The notes: generated from the sequence alone by a model not told the origin. DNA of 64,000 bases from Mycobacterium adipatum (GCF_001644575.1 NZ_CP015596.1:3348001-3412000); one strand, 5' to 3'. Shown: positions 8,859-18,320, numbered from the stretch's first letter. Numbers and translations are program-made.

Positions 8859-10079
8859 ATGACCGTGGATGTTCCGACCAGGCACCCCGCCGGACCCCGT
8901 CCGGTGCCGGGAATGATCAAGCTGTTGGCCGTCGGCCTGGGCATCGGCAGGCCGAACCCGGGCCAATGGCGTCGGCTCGGGGAACGGCTCACCGTCGGTG
9001 ACGAGCCCATGGATCGGCTGCTGGACTGGATGATGGCCACCGGCCTGTCACAGACCCGTCCGCTGTTCGACCGGGCCCTGGCCGGCGGCATCGCGAGTCT
9101 GCCGGACGCGCCGCAAGAGCTCAGGGACTTCTTCTCAACGGTGGAGACGATGCCGCCGTGGGTCGACCCCGAGCTGCTCAGACGCGGTCAGCGGGCGATG
9201 CGGCGTGGCGGCGCCGACGGCATGTACATCGCCCGCGACGTGTCGCTGCTGGGCGGCTATCAGTTTTCCGGCTTCAACAAGACCCTGCTGCGCACCGGAG
9301 CCCTTGAGAAGGGGTCCAACAAGCGCTTCGCCGAGACGATGCAGTGGGCGATGGACGTCATCGCCGAAGACGGTCTCGGGCCGCTCGGGGTGGGTTATCG
9401 GTCCACGATCCGGGTACGGCTCATTCACGCCTTCGTGCGCAGGCATGTCGGTGCGATGCCGGACTGGCGCACTGACGAGTGGGGTGTGCCGGTCAATCAG
9501 ACCGATATGGCGGCCACCTTGATCGGTGCGCTCATTGCTCCGCCGGCGGCCAGCCTCGGTATGGGAATCCTCACCGCGCCTGAGGATCTGGATGCCGTCG
9601 CTCACCTGACACGCTATGTCGGCTGGCTCATCGGTGTCGAGGATGAGTGGCTGCCGCACAGTTTCCGGGACGGCATCCGGGTGCTCTATCACACCTTGAC
9701 CGCGCTCTCGGCGCCCGACGAGTCCACGCGGCAACTGGCCGCACCGATGGCCGACGATCCGCTGGCCTGGCATTTCGACAGCCTGCCCGCGCTGCGGCGG
9801 CAGCTGGCGCGGGCGCAGCACCTCTCGGTGACGAGCGCCTTCCTCGGACCCCGCGCCATGCGGATGCTGGGCCTGCCTGCCTTCGTGCCGCCGTGGTATC
9901 CGCTGCTCAAATTACCGGTCAACGTGGTGCGCAGTGCGGTCGACCTGACGCTGCCCGGCGGGATGGACCGCGCCGCCCGTCGCGGGGACCGTCAGCAGCA
10001 TGCTCTGCTGAGCACGATGATGGGCGAAAGCGATGTCGCCATTGGTGATTCGGCGACGAGCGTCAACCAGGTCGCCTAG
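8859..10079 (+). CDS. DUF2236 (MpaB/latex-clearing-like) oxygenase family protein
   Basis: 406 residues from ATG 8859, chosen because AAAGGGGAG lies 5-12 bases before it; an upstream start at 8829 lacks such a site. The sequence matches the DUF2236 pattern: MPPWVDPELLRRGQRAM, GVGYRSTIRVRLIHAFVRRHV with the likely haem-linked His, and WLIGVEDEWLPHSFRDGIRV. The family includes haem b latex-clearing proteins and the MpaB' group and is widespread in mycobacteria, mostly of unknown substrate. No secretion signal is seen. Monocistronic. Confidence 0.85.
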   Translation: MTVDVPTRHPAGPRPVPGMIKLLAVGLGIGRPNPGQWRRLGERLTVGDEPMDRLLDWMMATGLSQTRPLFDRALAGGIASLPDAPQELRDFFSTVETMPPWVDPELLRRGQRAMRRGGADGMYIARDVSLLGGYQFSGFNKTLLRTGALEKGSNKRFAETMQWAMDVIAEDGLGPLGVGYRSTIRVRLIHAFVRRHVGAMPDWRTDEWGVPVNQTDMAATLIGALIAPPAASLGMGILTAPEDLDAVAHLTRYVGWLIGVEDEWLPHSFRDGIRVLYHTLTALSAPDESTRQLAAPMADDPLAWHFDSLPALRRQLARAQHLSVTSAFLGPRAMRMLGLPAFVPPWYPLLKLPVNVVRSAVDLTLPGGMDRAARRGDRQQHALLSTMMGESDVAIGDSATSVNQVA

Positions 10080-10174
10080 GGATCCTTCGTCCTGCGAGAT
10101 CTGCGGCGCGGTGTTCCATCGGGTTCGGGCCGAGGCTTTCGAGCGAATGGTCATAGTCAAGGCCGGAGTGAAGT

Positions 10175-10205
10175 AGTTGGGATCGGTAGCCGGTCGGACG
10201 GAATG
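10175..10205 (+). promoter_or_regulatory. Conserved promoter-like block shared by two secreted-protein genes
   Basis: The block AGTTGGGATCGGTAG plus a GGACGG-AT tail lies about 55-85 bp before the start at 10259. The same 15-mer and tail recur at 26702-26731, about 13-42 bp before the other small secreted-protein gene (26744). It is probably a shared promoter or regulator site. Confidence 0.5.
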
Positions 10206-10258
10206 TACTGATCGGACAGCAATGCCAACGTGGCCGTGCTCGACGAAAGGAAACGGCT

Positions 10259-10702
10259 TTGAAGTTCTTGCGATTCACAGCCACGATCGGGGTTGCCGCC
10301 GGCGTCGCCGTGGCGGGCTCGGCCATGGGCGGTGCCACCTCGGCCGCGCAGGGGCCCAGCTATCAGGGCGGAAACTGCCCATCCGGCATGACATGCACCC
10401 ACTGGTGCCCCGGCGATCCAGCCATCCCTGGCGGCCAGGTGTTGTCCTGGGATTGGAACGTCTGCCACGACTGGTACTGGAATTCCGACGGCATCGTCGA
10501 CGTGACCACAAACATCATCTATCCGTGGTCGGGCGCGCCACGTCCGGCGACGCCTCCGCCTGTTGTTCCGCCCGCATCGCCGCCGCAGCCCCTGCCGCCC
10601 GGGACGCCGTTCTGCAGTCCACGAGGCTCGCTGATCATCATTCCGCCGATCTGCGATGAGATCGGCGTCGACATGCCACCGGGTTCGGTTCGCAACGGCT
10701 GA
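10259..10702 (+). CDS. Small secreted Cys/Trp-rich protein
   Basis: 147 residues from a TTG start preceded by CGAAAGGAAACGGCT, a good ribosome site. A clear Sec signal peptide (MKFLRF plus an Ala/Gly/Val core) probably ends near the Ala-Ala at 29-30. The mature part has several Cys (GNCPSGMTCTHWCPGD), a Trp-rich centre, a Pro-rich linker and a terminal Cys pair, so it is likely disulphide-bonded outside the cell. Its promoter block is shared with the secreted gene at 26744. Function unknown. Confidence 0.75.
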   Translation: MKFLRFTATIGVAAGVAVAGSAMGGATSAAQGPSYQGGNCPSGMTCTHWCPGDPAIPGGQVLSWDWNVCHDWYWNSDGIVDVTTNIIYPWSGAPRPATPPPVVPPASPPQPLPPGTPFCSPRGSLIIIPPICDEIGVDMPPGSVRNG

Positions 10703-10816
10703 ACGCCGCCAACGTGTCTACGCAAGCCGCCTTGTGGGTGGAGATCCAGCCACGCGACGGCTTGCCGCCCGGCGACCCGACGTTTCCCGCGACACGACTT
10801 TGGGCAGATTGAGGGG

Positions 10817-11281
10817 ATGAGCAACGACAGTAAGGTCACGGTCGAACGAACCATCACAGCGCCTGCAGACGCGGTGTTCGACATCCTGTCCAACCCCCAA
10901 CGCCACCCGGTGCTGGACGGCTCTGGGTTTGTCCGCAGCGTGCACCACGCCGACCGGATCCAGAAGGTCGGTCAGGTGTTCACGATGAACATGCAGGGTG
11001 ACCACATGGGCGGGGAATACAAGACCGACAACCACGTCACCGGGTATGCGAAGGACAAGCTGCTGGCCTGGAAGACGGCGCCCGCGGGCACCGAGCCGCC
11101 CGGCTGGGAATGGCTGTGGGAGCTGGAGGCGCAGGGCCCGGGGGAGACGTTGGTCCGCCACACCTACGACTGGACGAAGGTCACTGACAAGAAGCTGCTC
11201 GAGAAGGTGAAGTTCCCGCTTGTCACCGAGGACCAACTGGATGACACGTTGTCCAGGCTCGCCGCCGAGGTGGCGTCCTGA
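10817..11281 (+). CDS. SRPBCC family (polyketide cyclase-like) protein
   Basis: 154 residues. Starts with SKVTVERTITAPADAVFDIL, the standard first strand and helix of the SRPBCC fold, and ends with an ETLVRHTYDWTKVTDKKLLE helix. These proteins bind hydrophobic ligands in the cytosol. It stands alone, 115 bp after the secreted protein and 19 bp before the convergent beta-lactamase. Ligand unknown. Confidence 0.85.
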   Translation: MSNDSKVTVERTITAPADAVFDILSNPQRHPVLDGSGFVRSVHHADRIQKVGQVFTMNMQGDHMGGEYKTDNHVTGYAKDKLLAWKTAPAGTEPPGWEWLWELEAQGPGETLVRHTYDWTKVTDKKLLEKVKFPLVTEDQLDDTLSRLAAEVAS

Positions 11282-11300
11282 GCCAAGGCTGGACGTGGCG

Positions 11301-12200
11301 TCACGTGTCGGCGAACCGATCGACGGTGAGCCGTACCGTGTCGGCGATCGCCTCGTTGAGAGGTGGGGTGTCGTACACATCGTCGCGGGAGCGGGTGAGA
11401 ACCACCATGACAATCCGTTGACCGGCGGGCCCGATGAGGAGTCCGGCGTCGTTGGTGGAGCCGAAATCTCCCGCCCCGGTCTTGTCCGCGCTCGTCCATC
11501 CCGCAGGCAATCCGGCTCGAAACCGCTTCTGCGAGGTGGCGTTGGCTGTCATCCATGACAGTAGGCGCTCGCGTAGCTCGTGCGTGAGCGCGTCGCCGAC
11601 CAGCACTTCGCGATAGCCCGACGCCAGGGCGCGTGGGGTCGTGGTGTCGCGTGGGTCGCCGGGCAGTGCGGTGTTGAGTTCGGTTTCCCAGCGATCCAGC
11701 CTGCTCTGGTCGTCGCCGACGCTGCGGGCGAACGTGGTGATGGCCGGGGGACCGCCTATCCGTTGCAGGAGCAGGTTGCCGGCGGTGTTGTCCGATTTTT
11801 CCAGTGCCGCTGCGCATATCTGCTCCACGGTCATCGAGCCGCCGACGTTCGCGCTCGTGACCGGCGAGTTCTCCACGATGTCGGATGCCTGGACCAGTAC
11901 GGGGGTGTCCAGTCTCAGCTGGCCGTGCGCAGTCAGTTGCAGTACCCGGGCCGCGGCGTAGGTCTTGAACGTCGAGCACATGGCGAACCGGTCATCGGGT
12001 CGATGCTGCAGCCGCGCAGCGGAATTCAGGTCCACTGCGAACATGCCGATTCGGGCCCGGTATCGGTCTTCGACGGCGGCGAGGTCGAGTGTGACGGTGT
12101 CGTCGGGAACCGGAGTCGCCGCGGCGTTTCGACACCCAGCGAGGGCAGCCATGGCGGCCAGGCCGTAGAGGGCCTGACGTCGGGTCAGATATGCAGTCAT
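11301..12200 (-). CDS. bla: Class A beta-lactamase, Tat-exported lipoprotein
   Basis: 299 residues, normal for class A enzymes. All catalytic motifs are present: SxxK as STFK (Ser76-Lys79), SDN at 136-138, ELN with the general-base Glu174, and KTG at 240-242. The N-terminus has a twin-arginine (TRRQAL) followed by a hydrophobic core and lipobox LAGC (Cys23), so it is probably exported folded and lipid-anchored, like mycobacterial BlaC-type enzymes. It hydrolyses beta-lactams in the cell envelope. A LysR gene is divergent 161 bp away, the arrangement of ampR/ampC and penR/penA. Confidence 0.93.
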   Translation of the reverse strand: MTAYLTRRQALYGLAAMAALAGCRNAAATPVPDDTVTLDLAAVEDRYRARIGMFAVDLNSAARLQHRPDDRFAMCSTFKTYAAARVLQLTAHGQLRLDTPVLVQASDIVENSPVTSANVGGSMTVEQICAAALEKSDNTAGNLLLQRIGGPPAITTFARSVGDDQSRLDRWETELNTALPGDPRDTTTPRALASGYREVLVGDALTHELRERLLSWMTANATSQKRFRAGLPAGWTSADKTGAGDFGSTNDAGLLIGPAGQRIVMVVLTRSRDDVYDTPPLNEAIADTVRLTVDRFADT

Positions 12201-12361
12201 GGTCGGTACCGAAGCACGGTGATTCGGGCCGCCGCCAAGTCCGCAGCTCGCCGGCGGCGATAGCCGTCTGGAATCAGCGCAGGTCAGGCCGGGATTTTTC
12301 GGCGGTCATCTCGGGTCTCGAGCCACCGTGTCCCGCGCTGGGCGTCGTGTTGAATTGAGCG

Positions 12362-13243
12362 GTGGATCTGATTCGACATCTGCGGTATTTCGTGGCGGTC
12401 GCCGAACACCGACACTTCGGCAACGCCGCTGCCAGCCTCGGCCTCACCCAGCCTCCGATCTCGCAGGGGCTGCGGCGCCTGGAACGGCATCTGGGGCTGC
12501 AGTTGATCGACCGGAGCCCGGCGGGCGCGACGTTGACCGAGGCCGGGGCGGCGCTTCTACCGCGCGCGCGATTGATCGTCGATGACTCCACTCGCCTCCT
12601 GGCCGATGCCGCGCAGTTGTTCGGTGGCCTGCAGGGCGTGCGCTGGGGTGCGATACCCCAACTCGACGACGAAGTTCTCGCGCGCTGCACCCATGCACTG
12701 CACGGCGCGTCGGCGTCCGCCGAGGCGCCGTTGACGACGGTGACGCGAAGCACCGCGGCTCTGTTGACCGATCTGCGGCATGGCCTCCTCGACATCGCGG
12801 TGGTCGCCCATCCCGCGGTGATCGCGGAACTGGATGCCGGCCCCGTCATCACGCTGCACCGAAATGTGGTGGTGCCCGCCGGTCATCGTGCCGCGGCAGC
12901 CGAGCACCCCCGCGCCCAGATGTTGCGCGGCCTGGCGTTGGCGACCGCGCCGCGGGAGGACAACCCGCCCGCTCACGATTTGCTGATGGACGTGTTTCGT
13001 CGGCACGGGCTCGACATGGCCCCGCAGTCGGCGTCGACCCACCGAGAGGTGAGCGCGGCAGTTGCCTCGGGCCAGTGCTACGGCTTGGCCACGGCGACCG
13101 CCACCGTCCACGCCGGCACCAGCCACCGGCGAATGCTCGTGGACGACGTGGCCCTTCGCGTGCGGATCGTGACCGCCCCAGGCCGCGATCTCGGGGATCT
13201 GACGTACGCTCTCGACCGGGAACTGCTCCGGGTCGGATCATGA
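12362..13243 (+). CDS. LysR family transcriptional regulator
   Basis: 293 residues from a GTG start. The N-terminal winged helix is typical: LIRHLRYFVAVAEHRHFGNA, LGLTQPPISQGLRRLE, and LIDRSPAGATLTEAGAALL. The C-terminal two-lobed effector domain follows. It is divergent from the class A beta-lactamase and overlaps the next beta-lactamase-fold gene by ATGA, so it may control both, in the manner of AmpR. Regulation by cell-wall fragments or beta-lactams is inference. Confidence 0.92.
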   Translation: MDLIRHLRYFVAVAEHRHFGNAAASLGLTQPPISQGLRRLERHLGLQLIDRSPAGATLTEAGAALLPRARLIVDDSTRLLADAAQLFGGLQGVRWGAIPQLDDEVLARCTHALHGASASAEAPLTTVTRSTAALLTDLRHGLLDIAVVAHPAVIAELDAGPVITLHRNVVVPAGHRAAAAEHPRAQMLRGLALATAPREDNPPAHDLLMDVFRRHGLDMAPQSASTHREVSAAVASGQCYGLATATATVHAGTSHRRMLVDDVALRVRIVTAPGRDLGDLTYALDRELLRVGS

Positions 13244-14133
13244 ACGACATTGTGCGACAGATCAACGACGTCTTCGTCGACGCCGGGTGTCAGGGGTGGC
13301 TGGAAGCACGGCCGATCGGACGCGAAGGCCCGCTCATCGATATCGGCGGCGCGGATCCGGTCGTCGCCGCGTCGGTGTACAAGCTGATCGTCCTGGTCGC
13401 GCTGGGGCGAGCCTTTGACTCCGGGTTGGTGCTGCCCCACGATGCGGTCCGGGTGGTGCCGGGGGAGTGCACGCCCGGGCCCACCGGATTGAGTCTGTTC
13501 AGTGATCCGGTCACCATGTCGTGGCTGGATCTCGCCAGGATGATGATCACGCTGTCGGACAACGCCGCGGCCGACGTCATCCTCGGCGCACTCGGCATCG
13601 AGGCGATCGGGGCGGTGATCACCGATCTCGAACTCACCTGTACGCGCGTCGTCGGCGGCACCGCGGCATTGCAACGTCAGATCATCCACGACTCCGGCGC
13701 ACTGACGCTGTCCGAGGCGGTCGGGATCTTGTCGAGCAACGACATCATCCACGACAGCGCAGCCTTCGACCCGGCCTATACGACCGCGACGAGCGCCGCG
13801 GACATGAACGTGGTGCTCAGTGGCATATGGACCGACACAGTCGCGTCACCAGAGGTCTGCCTGCAGATGAGAACCATCCTCGCACAGCAAATTTGGCCAC
13901 ACAGAGTTCGTTCGGGTTTTCCGTTCGCCGATGTCGCCGTTGCCGGCAAGACCGGGACCATCGGGCCGATCCGCAACGAGGCCGCCGTCGTGGAAGTGCC
14001 CGGTGAGGTGCCGGTCGCCGTGTCGGTCTTCACTCGCGCCGCACGGTCGGATGTCTACCTGCCCATGGTCGACGCCGCGATCGGCCGCGCCGCTTATCTT
14101 GCGGTCAACGAGGTACGTGCGTGGCTGAGTTGA
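13240..14133 (+). CDS. Serine beta-lactamase-fold hydrolase without signal peptide
   Basis: 297 residues, starting in an ATGA overlap with the LysR gene. Class A-like motifs are present: SVYK (Ser45-Lys48), SDN (106-108) and KTG in AVAGKTGTIGP near residue 236. A class A general-base Glu motif (ExxLN) is not evident after the SDN, so it may acylate slowly or act as an esterase or peptidase. No signal peptide is seen, which is odd for a beta-lactamase and suggests a cytosolic enzyme. Belongs to the beta-lactamase enzyme family (PF13354-like). Confidence 0.82.
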   Translation: MNDIVRQINDVFVDAGCQGWLEARPIGREGPLIDIGGADPVVAASVYKLIVLVALGRAFDSGLVLPHDAVRVVPGECTPGPTGLSLFSDPVTMSWLDLARMMITLSDNAAADVILGALGIEAIGAVITDLELTCTRVVGGTAALQRQIIHDSGALTLSEAVGILSSNDIIHDSAAFDPAYTTATSAADMNVVLSGIWTDTVASPEVCLQMRTILAQQIWPHRVRSGFPFADVAVAGKTGTIGPIRNEAAVVEVPGEVPVAVSVFTRAARSDVYLPMVDAAIGRAAYLAVNEVRAWLS

Positions 14134-14151
14134 CCCGATGAACCGGCCGGG

Positions 14152-14361
14152 TCAGCCGCGCCCGGTCTTTTGTTGCAGCTCCTCGATGAGGTCGGAGGCT
14201 TGCGCTTTCGTCACGTCCTCGGGCACCTCCACCCCCGCCTCCTGGGCGAGGGTATGCAGATAGCTGCGTTGCGGGCCGGTCATCGGCTCATCACCGGTGA
14301 CCCACTGCGATGTGTCCTTCTCGGCGTTTTCGTTGGGGGCTTGGGTGCTGTCATCACTCAT
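14152..14361 (-). CDS. DUF3072 family small protein
   Basis: 69 residues. The core TGPQRSYLHTLAQEAGVEVP followed by TKAQASDLIEELQQKTGRG matches DUF3072, a small helical family frequent in actinobacteria whose members often accompany stress genes. The N-terminus is acidic and disordered. Convergent with the hydrolase at 13240. Function unknown. Confidence 0.85.
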   Translation of the reverse strand: MSDDSTQAPNENAEKDTSQWVTGDEPMTGPQRSYLHTLAQEAGVEVPEDVTKAQASDLIEELQQKTGRG

Positions 14362-14499
14362 GACTGGGGAGATGCCCGTCGCACGCGTGTGGCGCTCCTA
14401 GTGTTCTAGTGGGCGCTTTTCTGCTGTTCAGGGCCGGTTCATACTGCAGCACAAGCGCTCTCGGCGTGTCAGCGTAGAGATGAAGGACGCGCACGCGGT

Positions 14500-15815
14500 G
14501 TGCCTCTAGGTTTCGGGGTTACCACACCAACCTCAACCAGAGGATCCATCCGCGTGCGCGTCAGTACTGCATTTAACCGTCTTCTTCAGATCCCCGGCGC
14601 ATCGGTGGTCGACGTGTCGATCGGGGACCACGATGTAGAGATCACCGTACGGCCCAAAACGCGGCTGCTGACCTGCCCCTGCAGCAAACGCGTGAGGGCC
14701 GTCTATGACCGTCGCCGGCGGCGATGGCGCCACCTCGACCTGGGCACCAAACGACTATGGCTGATTTACCGCATCCGCCGGTTGCACTGCCCGGATTGCG
14801 GGGTCATCACCGAAGACGTGCCCTGGGCCCGACCGGGAGCCAGGTTCAGCCGAGACTTCGAAGACATGGTGTTGTGGCTTGCTCAGCGCACCGACCGCAC
14901 GACGGTCTCGACCCTGATGCGGTGCAGCTGGGAATCGGTCACCTCGATCATCACCCGCGGAGTCGATGAGCTGCTTGATCAACGCCGACTCGACACCCTC
15001 TACCGCATCGGTGTCGACGAGATCTGCTACCGCCACCCGCACCACTATCTGACCATCATCGGCGATCACGACACAGGAACCGTCATCAATGTCCAGCCCG
15101 GACGCAGCGAAGACTCATTCGCAGCATTCTTTGAATCCCAACCAGATTCGGACCTAGAAACCATCGAAGCGGTCAGCATGGATGTCAGCAAGGCCTACCA
15201 AGCTGCCGCCCGAGAACACGCACCGACGGCGACCATCTGCTTTGACCCGTTCCACATCATGCTGTGGGTCAACCGAGCCCTGGACCGCGTCTTCGCCGAC
15301 GCCGCCAGCGGCCCGAACAAAGTCGTCATGACCTCAGCACAATGGCGTCAAACCCGATGGGCCCTGCGTACCGGTGAGAACAAACTCAACGACACCAAAC
15401 GGGCACTGGTCAACCAGATCGCGCGCGCCAGCCGACGCGTCGGACGAGCATGGACCCTCAAAGAACAACTACGCGACCTCTACCGACTCGATCACGAACC
15501 CGGCGCCGCTCGCGCACTCCTCAAGGCCTGGATCACCGCGGCCAAACGCAGCCGCATCCCCTCATTCGTCGAACTCGGCAAACGCCTCCAAGAACACTTC
15601 GACGCCATCATCGCCGCCGTCGAACTCGGAATATCCAACGCCCTCATTGAGGGCATCAACGCCAAGATTCGCCTCATCAACGCCCGCGGCTACGGCCACC
15701 ACTCCGCCCGAGCACTGACCGCAATGATCTACCTCTGCCTCGGCGGATTACGCCCAAAACTACCCACGAAAACATGAGGAGTCGCACGCGTGTTCGAAAC
15801 CTCGGGTCACCCGCG
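14500..15815 (+). mobile_element. ISL3-family insertion sequence (ends approximate)
   Basis: One transposase gene is flanked by partly matching ends: AGGTTTCG at about 14509-14516 and its complement CGAAACCT at about 15796-15803. A clean longer terminal repeat or an 8-bp target duplication could not be confirmed by eye, so the borders are uncertain by tens of bases. Confidence 0.6.
14554..15777 (+). CDS. ISL3-family transposase
   Basis: 407 residues from GTG 14554; an upstream ATG-like extension to 14500 looks like terminal IS sequence. The N-terminal zinc-ribbon has CPCSK and CPDCGV (residues about 38-95), followed by an HTH-like segment. The DDE nuclease core shows IGVDEICYRHPHHYLTIIGD (first Asp), EAVSMDVSKAYQAA with FDPFHIML (second Asp) and NALIEGINAKIRLINARGYG (Glu), the ISL3 signature. 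It appears intact. The codon use resembles the host. Confidence 0.92.
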   Translation: MRVSTAFNRLLQIPGASVVDVSIGDHDVEITVRPKTRLLTCPCSKRVRAVYDRRRRRWRHLDLGTKRLWLIYRIRRLHCPDCGVITEDVPWARPGARFSRDFEDMVLWLAQRTDRTTVSTLMRCSWESVTSIITRGVDELLDQRRLDTLYRIGVDEICYRHPHHYLTIIGDHDTGTVINVQPGRSEDSFAAFFESQPDSDLETIEAVSMDVSKAYQAAAREHAPTATICFDPFHIMLWVNRALDRVFADAASGPNKVVMTSAQWRQTRWALRTGENKLNDTKRALVNQIARASRRVGRAWTLKEQLRDLYRLDHEPGAARALLKAWITAAKRSRIPSFVELGKRLQEHFDAIIAAVELGISNALIEGINAKIRLINARGYGHHSARALTAMIYLCLGGLRPKLPTKT

Positions 15816-15830
15816 GATTCTTGAACGGAT

Positions 15831-16979
15831 TCAATCGCCGGTGAAGATCTCGCGGATGGTGCCGGCGAATCGCTCGCCGACACGGTCGTGCACCTGTGGG
15901 CCGGGATGCACGTTGTCGGCGAGGGGGAGCTCAGCGAAGTCGTCGGGCCCATACAGCCGCAATCCATCGAGGTAGCGAAGGTGCGGGTCGACCGCGGACC
16001 GTCGTTCGACGATGGCCGCGAGTTCGCGACGGATGACGCTCAGTGTGAGCTTGCCCGCCCGGGTCTCTGCGGGATCTCCGGTGGCGACAAATATCATTGT
16101 GCCACTGCTGAAATCGGGTGCCAACGGCCCGGGAGTGTCTTCGTGGATGGGGCAGTAGAGTGCGGAGACGACGACGATCGGAGTTGTCGGGTGGCCGTCA
16201 CGGAGGGTGTCGAGGAAGCCGTGGACGGCGGGTCCGAAGGCGCGCAGGCGCATCAGATCGGCGTTCACGACGTTGATGCCGATCTTGATGCTGATCAGAT
16301 CGGCCGGAATGTCGCGCATCGTGCGTGCGGTGAAAGGATCCAGCAGGGCCGCGCCACCCATGCCGAGGTTGATCAATTCCACGTCGGCGGCCGCTGCGGC
16401 CAGCGCGGGCCAGGTACCGGTGGGGTGAACTGCGTTGGAGCCGTGACTGATTGAGCTGCCGTGGTGAAGCCAGGTACGCCGGGTACTCGGGGCGGCGTCC
16501 AGCGGGTGATCGCTTCGAAGGGCGATCAGTTCGATGGTTTCGTTGTGCGGCAGCCAGATCTCGACGGACTTCTGGTGATCGGGAAGATCGGCGAAACGAA
16601 TCGTGCCGGCTTCACCGGGCAGCAGTTCCTCGGCGCCGCTTGCGGCGTCCTTCAACAGCACGTTGCCGCCCGTGGAGGTGGCCTGCGCCGCGAGCCGGCC
16701 GTCGATCAGCAGGTCGTAGACCCCGTCGGGTCTCGTCGGTACACCCCGATAGGCGGGTCTGGTGCGCAGCGTGTCCAATTCGATCACCGTGGATCGGGTC
16801 CGAAACACCAGCCGACATCCGGCGGGCTGGGATTCGACCATCGCCAGCTGCGGGTCCGCGCATTGCGCCCGAGCCCAGCCGGGCAATCGGTGGGGGAGCA
16901 GGCCGTGCGCCGTCGGCTCGAGTTCGAGAGCACCGCGCAACAGGTCCATCGAGATCGCGGTGGTGATGGAAGGCGGCAT
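15831..16979 (-). CDS. GDSL/SGNH family esterase
   Basis: 382 residues. A beta-rich N-terminal domain (residues about 20-160) precedes the SGNH domain: block I WLHHGSSISHGSNA with the nucleophile Ser, block II INLGMGGAALLDP (Gly), block III IKIGINVVNAD (Asn) and a C-terminal DNVHPG with Asp-His. This two-domain layout resembles carbohydrate esterases that deacetylate polysaccharides. No signal peptide is obvious. It ends only about 50 bp after the IS transposase stop and is divergent from an MFS transporter 63 bp away. Confidence 0.87.
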   Translation of the reverse strand: MPPSITTAISMDLLRGALELEPTAHGLLPHRLPGWARAQCADPQLAMVESQPAGCRLVFRTRSTVIELDTLRTRPAYRGVPTRPDGVYDLLIDGRLAAQATSTGGNVLLKDAASGAEELLPGEAGTIRFADLPDHQKSVEIWLPHNETIELIALRSDHPLDAAPSTRRTWLHHGSSISHGSNAVHPTGTWPALAAAAADVELINLGMGGAALLDPFTARTMRDIPADLISIKIGINVVNADLMRLRAFGPAVHGFLDTLRDGHPTTPIVVVSALYCPIHEDTPGPLAPDFSSGTMIFVATGDPAETRAGKLTLSVIRRELAAIVERRSAVDPHLRYLDGLRLYGPDDFAELPLADNVHPGPQVHDRVGERFAGTIREIFTGD

Positions 16980-17042
16980 GGCAGTAGCACTCCGTTCAAT
17001 TGTTGTGGCACCGGCATCAGTTGCTGATCGAACGCAGACTGT

Positions 17043-18314
17043 ATGACGCAGCTACTGTCATGCCGGATTCCCGCCAGCATCCGGTTGCTCGTCCGAGAAA
17101 ACTCCTTGGTCATGCAGACTCATTCGGTTCCGATCGACCACGCTACGTTCCTGAGGACTCCCGCTGCCTCGTTCATGGCACTGGCGGCTGCGATCGGCAC
17201 GGCAACCATGTACCCGCTCCAACCAGGTGTAGCCGTGGTGGCCGATTCGATGGACACCTCAGTCGTCGAGATCGGTATCGCACTCGGGTGTGGTCCCGTC
17301 GGGTACTTGGTCGGACTGGTGGTGCTGGTGCCGTTGGTCGACCGGTTCGCGCCCCGGAAAGTGCTGTCTGCCCAGTTCGGCGCGCTGGCCATCGTCCTGG
17401 CCATCAATGCCGTCGTCGGAGTGCCATGGCTTCTTGGACTCGTTGTCGGTGTCGTTGGGGCCGGTTCATCTGTCGGCGCCCAATTGAGCTCGGTTGCGGG
17501 TCGGTTCGCTGATCCGCAGCGGCGCGCCACGGTCTTGGGCATCGTCACTGCGGGGATCTCGGCGGGAATCCTCGCAGGGCGGATCGTCGGCGGCTGGTTG
17601 ACAGATGCCATCGGCTGGCCTGGCATGCTCCTCGCGTTCGCGACAGCGTGTGTATTGATTGCTGTTGCAGCCCTATTCGTCCTGCCTGCCACACCCGGGC
17701 CGGTCACGGCAGGATACCTCGCGACGGTCCGAGCGCTTCCTGGCTTGTTTGTCCGTCACCCGTTAATGCGACTGGCTGCCAGCCGAGGAGCCTTGTGGTT
17801 CTTCGCTTTCTGCGCCGTCTGGGCAGGTGTTGCAGTCGCGCTTTCACAACCGCCCTTCTCCTACTCGGCCGAGCGAATTGGTCTGTACGCGGCCGCCGGA
17901 TTGCTGGGCATCGTGGCCACCCCTCTCGCCGGCGCCTGGACCGATCGTGTCGGAGCGCGCACGGTGATCCTGGTCGGGCTGGCCCTTGCAGTCATCGCTA
18001 CTGGAGCACTGTGTCTCGTTCTGTCGAGCACCGTGGTGACCCTCATCTGTCTGGGCCTGTTCGACGCCGGACTGTTCGCCGCCCAGGTGGCCAACCAAAG
18101 CACCGTTCTCGCTATCGACACCACCGCGCCCGCCCAGTTCAACAGCGCCTATATGGTCGTCTACTTCATCGGCGGCAGCGTCGGTACGGCGTTTGGTGCG
18201 GCGGCGGTTGCTCGATGGGGATGGTCGGTTACCGCGGCCATAGCCGCTGGAGCAATTCTGATCGCAGCAGCGGCCACCGCGCTCGCGCGACAGGGAGGGA
18301 TCACACCGGCTTGA
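17043..18314 (+). CDS. MFS transporter
   Basis: 423 residues if started at 17043; ATG 17112 would give 400 residues and fits the first membrane helix better, but neither has a clear ribosome site. About 12 hydrophobic segments are seen, with the MFS loop signature PLVDRFAPRKVL between helices 2 and 3 and its pseudo-repeat GAWTDRVGARTVIL between helices 8 and 9. The family exports drugs or metabolites or imports nutrients. It is divergent from the GDSL esterase by 63 bp, so the two may share control. Substrate unknown. Confidence 0.88.
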   Translation: MTQLLSCRIPASIRLLVRENSLVMQTHSVPIDHATFLRTPAASFMALAAAIGTATMYPLQPGVAVVADSMDTSVVEIGIALGCGPVGYLVGLVVLVPLVDRFAPRKVLSAQFGALAIVLAINAVVGVPWLLGLVVGVVGAGSSVGAQLSSVAGRFADPQRRATVLGIVTAGISAGILAGRIVGGWLTDAIGWPGMLLAFATACVLIAVAALFVLPATPGPVTAGYLATVRALPGLFVRHPLMRLAASRGALWFFAFCAVWAGVAVALSQPPFSYSAERIGLYAAAGLLGIVATPLAGAWTDRVGARTVILVGLALAVIATGALCLVLSSTVVTLICLGLFDAGLFAAQVANQSTVLAIDTTAPAQFNSAYMVVYFIGGSVGTAFGAAAVARWGWSVTAAIAAGAILIAAAATALARQGGITPA

Positions 18315-18320
18315 CGATGG

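Noticed and set aside
14440..15830. 8-bp target duplication of the ISL3 element
   Set aside because: Only an 8-bp end match was seen; no matching flanking octamers could be found by eye.
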